NCBI RefSeq assembly: GCF_040395035.1
Contig: NZ_JBEBRB010000077.1
Coordinates: 1-11,241 of the forward strand
Direction of reading: 5' to 3'
Origin: Parapedobacter lycopersici_A
GTDB taxonomy: Bacteria; Bacteroidota; Bacteroidia; Sphingobacteriales; Sphingobacteriaceae
Length of the DNA stretch: 11,241 nt
In this document: piece after piece, positions 6,300-11,241 of the stretch
Numbering within the stretch: position 1 is the stretch's first letter
Layout: the number at the start of each line of letters is the position of its first letter
The notes under the pieces: generated by a model
Told to the model about the DNA's origin: nothing
The model's input: only the letters and a program-made list of their open reading frames with translations
Databases searched by the model: none
Program-made: the position numbers and the translations under genes

Positions 6300-7274
6300 T
6301 CATTTTTTGAATTTTTCCTGAAGATTTTTAAGCATATCATCCGTAATTGGTCCCGATTTCCGTTTAGGCTGGGGGTTATTACGGTTACTTTCGGGCCGGT
6401 TCGGGCCGGTGGAAGGCTGCGGCCTGGTAGCAGATGCCGCCTTGGGTACTGCGGTACGCTGTTCTTTTTGCTTTGCTTTGAACCGTGCCCACACCCGATC
6501 CAGGCATTTTTTGGTATAGAGTGGAAAATCACCCTGTTTCATCCACGAATAATAGCTGGGTTCAATTGCAAAAATCTCCTCTACCAAACGCCCTTTGTGT
6601 TTACCGAAACTAAAGATCTCCTCTCCGTTTTCATTGAACACCATCCGTCCGGCAAAATCCACCGGCCTGTTCAGGTTCGTGAACTGATGCAGGGCTTGTA
6701 CATCATTGACAACCGGTACTGATTTTTTACCTGATTTATCTTCCCACTCAACATCCCGATACCGGTCCAACTGTGATTTAAGCACCTCATACGTTGCCCT
6801 CACATCTGCCTCGGCACTGTGTGCATTATCCAAGCTGCTATCGCAATAAAACCGGTACGCCGCTTTAAGTGTCCGCTGCTCCATCTGGTGAAAGATATTC
6901 TGCACATCGACAAAATGGCGGCCGTCTAACGTGAAATCCACATCGGCCCGTATAAATTCCTCCATCAGCATCGGAATATCAAATTTGTTTGAATTATATC
7001 CTGCCAAGTCAGCATCACCGATAAACTCAGCAATTTCAACAGCCACGTCTTTAAACGTGGGGGCGTCCACTACATCGTTATCGTAAATACCATGGAACAG
7101 CGACGACTCCAACGGAATCGGCATCTCCGGATTAAGCTTAAGTGTTTTTACTTCCTCACTGCCGTCCGGAAGCACCTTTAAGATAGAAATTTCCACAATC
7201 CGGTCGGCGGATACATTCACACCCGTTGTTTCCAGGTCAAAAAAAGCCAGGGGGCGTTTCAAATTCAGATTCAT
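6300..7274 (-). CDS. DEDDh 3'-5' exonuclease with ExoX-like C-terminal domain
   Basis: A 324-residue DnaQ-fold exonuclease. Residues 8-170 hold the catalytic set: D13 and E15 in FFDLETTG, D99 in NSNKFDIPML, and H152 and D157 in NAHSAEADVRAT; HGIYDNDV (61-68) is also family-typical. About 210-268 forms a separate small domain with FSFGKHKGRLVEE (221-233), YYSWM and a basic end, resembling the C-terminal domain of exonuclease X-like proteins. About 270-308 is a Pro/Lys/Asn/Arg-rich disordered linker, followed by a final amphipathic helix (ITDDMLKNLQEKFKK). The enzyme should remove nucleotides from 3' ends of DNA (or RNA) with two metal ions; proofreading or repair is the likely role, but the partner is unknown. 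A small membrane-protein gene lies 62 bases upstream with a promoter, so the two are probably cotranscribed; I see no separate promoter here. Confidence 0.92.
   Translation of the reverse strand: MNLNLKRPLAFFDLETTGVNVSADRIVEISILKVLPDGSEEVKTLKLNPEMPIPLESSLFHGIYDNDVVDAPTFKDVAVEIAEFIGDADLAGYNSNKFDIPMLMEEFIRADVDFTLDGRHFVDVQNIFHQMEQRTLKAAYRFYCDSSLDNAHSAEADVRATYEVLKSQLDRYRDVEWEDKSGKKSVPVVNDVQALHQFTNLNRPVDFAGRMVFNENGEEIFSFGKHKGRLVEEIFAIEPSYYSWMKQGDFPLYTKKCLDRVWARFKAKQKEQRTAVPKAASATRPQPSTGPNRPESNRNNPQPKRKSGPITDDMLKNLQEKFKK
6391..6410. repeat. 10-bp tandem duplication in the exonuclease linker region
   Basis: TCGGGCCGGT occurs twice in direct succession (6391-6400, 6401-6410), within the part of the exonuclease gene coding for the Pro-rich linker. 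The unit is not a multiple of three, so gain or loss of one copy would shift the frame. Confidence 0.7.
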
Positions 7275-7336
7275 GCTATTAATTTTTCGCGGGATGCGTT
7301 TAGGGATGGTCTATTAAATAATTCGTAATACCGTGG

Positions 7337-7468
7337 TTAGCTAAAGATGATGATACCTAATAAAATCCCCACAATCATAATGATATACAGCAATAACTCG
7401 TTTTTGGCAAAGTGCTTATACTTTGTCCAGAAACTGTAATCTTCTTTCTCATCATGCTTAAATTCCAT
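7337..7468 (-). CDS. Small 43-residue single-span membrane protein
   Basis: A short frame from ATG 7468 to TAA at 7337-7339. The N-terminal half is charged and soluble (MEFKHDEKEDYSFW, then TKYKHFAKNE), followed by a strongly hydrophobic segment from about residue 27 to 42 (LLLYIIMIVGILLGIIIF) that ends one residue before the stop. This is a tail-anchored layout, with the N-terminus probably cytoplasmic. An exact -7 promoter box lies just upstream, and the exonuclease gene follows 62 bases downstream, so it is likely the first gene of that operon. I recall similar short proteins in Sphingobacteriaceae but know no function. The clean charged/hydrophobic split, promoter and position make chance unlikely. 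Confidence 0.75.
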   Translation of the reverse strand: MEFKHDEKEDYSFWTKYKHFAKNELLLYIIMIVGILLGIIIFS

Positions 7469-7473
7469 TGGCA

Positions 7474-7481
7474 CAAAGGTA
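7474..7481 (-). promoter_or_regulatory. Bacteroidota -7 box for the small membrane protein/exonuclease operon
   Basis: On the minus strand this reads TACCTTTG, an exact TAnnTTTG match. Its last G is only five bases before ATG 7468, so the transcript would start at or within about two bases of the start codon, giving a leaderless or nearly leaderless mRNA. No TTG lies at the ideal -33 spacing; one is about 28 bases upstream. Confidence 0.6.
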
Positions 7482-7501
7482 AGGATTATTTCCCGGTTTG
7501 C

Positions 7502-7509
7502 TATCTTCG
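7502..7509 (+). promoter_or_regulatory. Near-consensus -7 box of the deacetylase gene
   Basis: TATCTTCG differs from TAnnTTTG by one base. It would set transcription start near 7513 and supports the TTG start at 7531 over an in-frame TTG at 7498, which would lie upstream of the transcript. It lies about 20 bases from the divergent minus-strand box. Confidence 0.4.
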
Positions 7510-7530
7510 CAACGGTTAAAACGGCCTGTT

Positions 7531-8433
7531 TTGTTTAAAATTGCATACCACTCCAGTTACGTACATCCGCTACCCAACGGGCATCGCTTCCCGATGGTCA
7601 AATATGAACTTATCGCTGCTCAATTGCGTTATGAGGCTGTTGTACCTGATACCGCTTTTTTTACTCCCGAACCGGCTGACCTGGAAACCATTAGTCTCGC
7701 ACATGTACGTGAATACTGTAGCCAGCTACTCCACCTAACCCTCCCATCGGCGATGATCCGGCGGATCGGCTTTCCATTATCCGAGCAGTTGATAGCACGT
7801 GAACTGCGCATCGTCCAAGGGACAATAACAGGTTGCCGGTTCGCCATGGAGGATGGCGTTGCTTTTAATGTTGCGGGTGGTACGCACCATGCCGGCTCCG
7901 ACTGGGGCGAAGGATTTTGCTTATTAAATGACCAAGCAATTGCCGCGTGTGACCTGCTTCACCGGGGAGCCAGCAAACAGGTGCTTATTATTGATCTGGA
8001 TGTACATCAGGGTAATGGCACAGCGGAAATTTTCAATGGGGAACCTCGGGTATTTACCTTTTCCATGCACGGCCGGAACAACTTTCCCTTTCACAAAGAG
8101 CACTCCGATCTGGACATCAGCCTGGCTGACGGAACAAGCGACAGGGAATATCTCGAGACCCTCGAACAGCAGCTGGACGTGATTTTCGAAAAAGTAAAAC
8201 CAGACTTTGTATTTTATCAGTCGGGAGTAGATGTGCTCTCAACGGATAAGCTTGGCAGGTTAAACTTAAGCCGTGCGGGATGTCGTCGTCGCGATGAACT
8301 CGTTTTTAACAAATGCCTGCAGGCGAATGTTCCGCTACAGGTAAGTATGGGAGGCGGCTACTCGCCTCAGGTTCGTGATATTGTGGATGCTCATTGCAAT
8401 ACGTTTAAGGCGGCTGTTCACTTTTTTGATTAA
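7531..8433 (+). CDS. Histone deacetylase-superfamily (arginase fold) deacetylase
   Basis: A 300-residue zinc amidohydrolase of the HDAC/AcuC/acetylpolyamine amidohydrolase superfamily. From the chosen start: PLPNGHRFPMVKYE (13-26), catalytic His pair in GGTHHA (H119, H120), zinc ligands D157 and H159 in DLDVHQGNG and D234 in SGVDVLSTDKLGRL, and active-site Tyr277 in GGGYS. The set is complete, so the enzyme should be active on an acetylated lysine, polyamine or similar amide; bacterial members of this clade have no agreed substrate. I choose TTG 7531 because homologues as I recall begin with MLKIAY-like residues and the product here reads MFKIAYH; an in-frame TTG at 7498 is the alternative. 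It is followed on the same strand by cmoA after 72 bases. Confidence 0.9.
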   Translation: MFKIAYHSSYVHPLPNGHRFPMVKYELIAAQLRYEAVVPDTAFFTPEPADLETISLAHVREYCSQLLHLTLPSAMIRRIGFPLSEQLIARELRIVQGTITGCRFAMEDGVAFNVAGGTHHAGSDWGEGFCLLNDQAIAACDLLHRGASKQVLIIDLDVHQGNGTAEIFNGEPRVFTFSMHGRNNFPFHKEHSDLDISLADGTSDREYLETLEQQLDVIFEKVKPDFVFYQSGVDVLSTDKLGRLNLSRAGCRRRDELVFNKCLQANVPLQVSMGGGYSPQVRDIVDAHCNTFKAAVHFFD

Positions 8434-8505
8434 ATTACATTCCCATTTTTTTCCAGATTTCACCGCTACTATCGCACTATTCAATTCAGCTATTCGACCT
8501 ACGCG

Positions 8506-9240
8506 ATGGGAAAATCGAAAGACAACGTTTTTCAAAAGGTGATCAAGAAGCCTTCTGATTTTAAATTCGGTCCGGTAGTGGCCAGTGCTTTTGATGATAT
8601 GGTAGAACGTTCGGTACCGTTCTACACCGAGATTCAGCGCATGATTATTGAGCAAGCAAGTGAGTTTGCTGTTCCCGACACCAATATTTACGACCTAGGC
8701 TGCTCGACGGGCACTACGTTTCTGAACCTCGATCCCTTGGTGGATCAACGGGTAAAATTCATCGGTATTGACGATTCAAAGGATATGTTGACGAAATGTT
8801 CGGAGAAGCTTCAAGAGGCTAAACTTTCCAGGTCTTACGAATTAAAAAATGTTGATTTACATCAGGATTTTGAAATTGAACACGCCTCAGTGGTTATCTT
8901 ATGCCTTACCATGCAATTCGTAAGACCGATATACCGCGAGAAACTGCTCCGGAAAATTTACGAGGGCCTTATTCCCGGCGGTGTGCTCATTATGTCTGAA
9001 AAAATCCTGGCAGAGGACAGTCTTTTCAACCGCAATTTCATCAAATACTATTACGATTACAAACGTCGGAATCAATACAGTGAACTTGAAATTTCCCAAA
9101 AGCGGGAAGCCCTGGAAAATGTGCTTATTCCCTATAAACTTAGCGAAAACATCAAAATGCTACGTGAGGCGGGGTTCCCTCATACTGAGGTATTTTTCAA
9201 ATGGTATAATTTTTCCGGATTCATTGCCATAAAGAGCTAA
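8506..9240 (+). CDS. cmoA: Carboxy-S-adenosyl-L-methionine synthase CmoA
   Basis: A 244-residue class I methyltransferase-fold protein. It matches E. coli CmoA through DMVERSVPFY (31-40), SAM-binding YDLGCSTGTTFL (62-73), GIDDSKDML (87-95), LTMQFVRP (134-141), GLIPGGVLIMSEK (154-166) and the diagnostic YSELEISQKREALENV (191-206). CmoA converts SAM and prephenate to carboxy-SAM, which CmoB uses to make 5-carboxymethoxyuridine at tRNA position 34. Arg200 aligns with E. coli Arg199, which I recall as the residue holding the carboxylate of carboxy-SAM; its presence supports true CmoA activity rather than a plain methyltransferase. No cmoB is in the window. Instead a membrane methyltransferase gene starts 4 bases after the stop, implying an operon. 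Confidence 0.9.
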   Translation: MGKSKDNVFQKVIKKPSDFKFGPVVASAFDDMVERSVPFYTEIQRMIIEQASEFAVPDTNIYDLGCSTGTTFLNLDPLVDQRVKFIGIDDSKDMLTKCSEKLQEAKLSRSYELKNVDLHQDFEIEHASVVILCLTMQFVRPIYREKLLRKIYEGLIPGGVLIMSEKILAEDSLFNRNFIKYYYDYKRRNQYSELEISQKREALENVLIPYKLSENIKMLREAGFPHTEVFFKWYNFSGFIAIKS

Positions 9241-9244
9241 AGCT

Positions 9245-9970
9245 ATGATACTTATTGGCAATTTCTTCTTTAAATACCGGAATTTTCTGTTTATTTTTCT
9301 TTACCTGTCGCTTTTTATCCCATCGCCACCGGTATTTAGCGCGGCGGTCTGGGGCCCCGGTTTTTACTGGTACCCATTGATAGGCGGCCTGGTTATAACT
9401 GTCGTTGGGCAACTCATCCGCGGCCTGACCATATCACTTGCCTATATTGTTCGGGGTGGAAAAAATAAAAAGGTATATGCAGAGGGTTTGGTAACCAACG
9501 GCATCTTTGCGCACTGCCGCAATCCGCTGTATGTGGGCAACGTACTCATGTTACTCGGTGTTGGTATCCTGATAAACTCTCTCCTATACCTGACTATCTT
9601 TATTCCATTATTTCTTTTTATCTACCAGGCTATTGTATTGGCCGAAGAAAACTACCTCAGGCAAAAATTCGGAGACCAGTTTGAGGCATACACACGCAAA
9701 GTGAATCGCTGGCTGATTAATCCGGCCGGACTCTTACGGACAATTACCGGCATGCATTTCAGCTGGAAAAGATGGCTCGTCAAAGAATACAATACGCAGG
9801 TGATCTGGTTAGCAGGCATCGCATTGATCCTGATTTTTTATTATACCCCTTACTGGGGCTGGGAGCGTGAGCAATGGAATGCTTCGCTGGGTATTATACT
9901 GCTCCTGCTGGCCATTTATTACATAACGATCCGCTACCTGAAGAAGTCCGGACGCTGGAACGTAGCCTAA
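9245..9970 (+). CDS. ICMT/PEMT-family integral-membrane methyltransferase
   Basis: A 241-residue polytopic membrane protein. Hydrophobic segments lie at about 13-29, 43-66, 97-130 (probably two spans), 184-202 and 213-231. The family signature is HCRNPLYVGN (90-99), like the RHPxYxG motif of isoprenylcysteine carboxyl methyltransferases and phospholipid methyltransferases, followed by AEENYLRQKFGDQFEAY (133-149), which forms the SAM-binding side. The family methylates lipid-embedded or small hydrophobic substrates using SAM; bacterial members are mostly of unknown substrate. Residues from about 175 onward add two extra spans beyond the core domain. The gene begins 4 bases after cmoA and should be cotranscribed and coexpressed with it, which raises the question of carboxy-SAM use. 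It converges on the Gfo/Idh/MocA gene with 12 bases between stops. Confidence 0.85.
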   Translation: MILIGNFFFKYRNFLFIFLYLSLFIPSPPVFSAAVWGPGFYWYPLIGGLVITVVGQLIRGLTISLAYIVRGGKNKKVYAEGLVTNGIFAHCRNPLYVGNVLMLLGVGILINSLLYLTIFIPLFLFIYQAIVLAEENYLRQKFGDQFEAYTRKVNRWLINPAGLLRTITGMHFSWKRWLVKEYNTQVIWLAGIALILIFYYTPYWGWEREQWNASLGIILLLLAIYYITIRYLKKSGRWNVA

Positions 9971-9982
9971 CAGTTTACCCAC

Positions 9983-11098
9983 TCACAGGCTGAGTTTCTG
10001 CCGCTGTCCCGTAGCACATGCCGCATAAATGGCATCAATAATTTTGAGGTCTTTCAACCCTTCCAAACCATCGACAGGCACAACGGGTTGGCTATCATCG
10101 AGGATAATCTCCGCCATACCGTCCATTTGCAGGGTTTGATGCATGACATGTGGTTGTGCGAGTGCACCTTGATGGGTACGACCTTTTATGGGCCCATATC
10201 CGGTGGAAGGCTGCATTTCAACAAAACCTTTTTCACCGGTCATGAAAAACCGGTCCAGGTAATTCATGTTATAGGTGGAAAGGCAGGAGGCCACAGCACC
10301 TCCAGGGAATCCCAGCTGAAACTGGATTGTTTCATCAACTCCTGCTTTGAATTTTACCTCGTCAGTCTTCGTTTCCTGAGCGGTCACCCAGATTGGATCT
10401 TCACCGACCATATAACGAGAGCCGTTGATCGAATAGATGCCAATATCCATCATAGCACCTCCCCCGGCTAATGTTTTATCCAATCGCCACTGGGTAGGGT
10501 CTCCTATTTTAAACCCGCTCAGCCCCTGGAAAAACATAATCTTTCCAAATTCCCCGGCACTTCGCATCCGGATAACTTCAAGCGTATTGGGTTCAAAATG
10601 CATCCGGTAGCCCACCAGTAATTTCACACCCGCCTCACGGCAGGCATCCACCATCTCCTGGCCCTCCCGGGCATTAATTGCCATCGGTTTTTCACAGATC
10701 ACATGTTTCCCTGCCCGGGCTATCCGGATCACCTGATCGTGATGAAGGCCATTAGGTGTAATTACATAAACCGCATCAATATCTGGGTTATCTTTTACCT
10801 GATCGAACGTCTCATAATTGTAACAGTTCTTTTCCGGAATGTTATACTTAGCCTGCCATTCCTTAATTTTTGCAGGCGTGCCGCTGATCAACCCGGTTAT
10901 CTTAGCCCGCTTACACGATTGCATGGCTTCGGCTACCCGGGTCGCATACCCCCCGAGCCCCATAAGCGCCACGCGAAGCACACGACCCTGCCTATTATGC
11001 GGAACCGGGGTGTAAGCCTGCTGTTCAAATGTTAAAAATGGCATCGCTGCAGCCGAAACGGCTAATTGCTGCAGAAAGTTGCGTCGTGAATTTCTCAT
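9983..11098 (-). CDS. Tat-exported Gfo/Idh/MocA oxidoreductase (GFOR-like)
   Basis: A 371-residue NAD(P)-dependent sugar oxidoreductase. Residues 4-9 (SRRNFL) are a twin-arginine motif followed by a hydrophobic stretch (11-22), so the folded protein with bound cofactor is predicted to reach the periplasm by the Tat route. The Rossmann domain has VALMGLGGYA (43-52), ITPNGLHH (113-120) and the family motif EKP (136-138). The C-terminal domain has GGGAMMDIGIYSINGSRYM (212-230), where Asp218 and Tyr222 match the pattern of Zymomonas glucose-fructose oxidoreductase. The substrate is probably a sugar or sugar derivative, but which one cannot be told. Bacteroidota carry many such paralogues. No polysaccharide-utilisation genes are adjacent here. 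The leader region is AT-rich with only imperfect -7-like sequences. Confidence 0.93.
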   Translation of the reverse strand: MRNSRRNFLQQLAVSAAAMPFLTFEQQAYTPVPHNRQGRVLRVALMGLGGYATRVAEAMQSCKRAKITGLISGTPAKIKEWQAKYNIPEKNCYNYETFDQVKDNPDIDAVYVITPNGLHHDQVIRIARAGKHVICEKPMAINAREGQEMVDACREAGVKLLVGYRMHFEPNTLEVIRMRSAGEFGKIMFFQGLSGFKIGDPTQWRLDKTLAGGGAMMDIGIYSINGSRYMVGEDPIWVTAQETKTDEVKFKAGVDETIQFQLGFPGGAVASCLSTYNMNYLDRFFMTGEKGFVEMQPSTGYGPIKGRTHQGALAQPHVMHQTLQMDGMAEIILDDSQPVVPVDGLEGLKDLKIIDAIYAACATGQRQKLSL

Positions 11099-11200
11099 AA
11101 TGAAAAGTTATTGGTTAATTATGATGTGATAACAAAATAAAAGCCCGATAGTTTGTCTACAGCAACAAATATGTCCTATGGCGCGCCAGTTACCAACTCA

Positions 11201-11241
11201 TTATATAATAAATAGTTACTGGTTATATAATAAATAGTTAC
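11201..11241. repeat. AT-rich tandem direct repeat, cut by window edge
   Basis: TTATATAATAAATAGTTAC occurs at 11201-11219 and again, identical, at 11223-11241, separated by TGG (period 22). The last copy ends exactly at the window edge, so the array may continue. A related AGTTAC also occurs at 11188-11193. Confidence 0.8.

Noticed and set aside
7498..7530. Longer N-terminus for the deacetylase from TTG 7498
   Set aside because: The extra 11 residues do not fit the family's N-terminus, and the probable -7 box falls inside them.
8335..8655. Minus-strand frame across the deacetylase-cmoA junction
   Set aside because: It overlaps two confidently assigned genes on the other strand and its product has no recognisable motif.

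Overview
The window looks like a chromosomal segment from a member of Bacteroidota, most likely the Sphingobacteriaceae (Pedobacter, Sphingobacterium or Parapedobacter type). The evidence is Bacteroidota-type promoter -7 boxes (TAnnTTTG) in front of several genes, A/T-rich leaders with little Shine-Dalgarno signal, and proteins that resemble families I know from that group. The family-level placement is inference from protein style, not from a marker gene. I see no rRNA, tRNA, CRISPR array, insertion sequence or integrase.

Layout, left to right. (1) The 3' part of a YhcG/DUF1016-type PDDEXK nuclease gene, cut by the left edge. (2) A GNAT acetyltransferase on the minus strand. (3) A 99-residue coiled-coil protein on the plus strand, ending at a strong hairpin terminator that can work in both directions. 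(4) A gene-poor stretch (about 2163-2365) with a possible 31-codon membrane peptide, then a secreted protein of probable beta-propeller fold on the minus strand. (5) A divergent two-gene plus-strand operon: a CstB-like persulfide dioxygenase/rhodanese fusion whose stop overlaps the start of a predicted exported rhodanese (TAATG). (6) Convergent to it, thioredoxin reductase trxB with a clear promoter. (7) A DEDDh exonuclease with an ExoX-like C-terminal domain, preceded by an unlisted 43-residue single-span membrane protein, probably in one operon. (8) Divergent from these, an HDAC-superfamily deacetylase, then cmoA (carboxy-SAM synthase) followed 4 bases later by an integral-membrane ICMT/PEMT-family methyltransferase. 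(9) A convergent Tat-exported Gfo/Idh/MocA oxidoreductase of glucose-fructose-oxidoreductase type. (10) A short AT-rich tandem repeat at the right edge.

Two gene groups stand out functionally. The persulfide dioxygenase-rhodanese fusion, the exported rhodanese and (by proximity only) thioredoxin reductase fit sulfide/persulfide handling and thiol redox. The cmoA plus membrane-methyltransferase pair is more puzzling: the usual CmoA partner, CmoB, is not beside it, and the adjacent enzyme is a SAM-dependent membrane protein. It is therefore worth asking whether carboxy-SAM has a non-tRNA use here. The rest looks like ordinary Bacteroidota chromosome. I do not see a clear multi-gene defence island or a mobile element inside the window.
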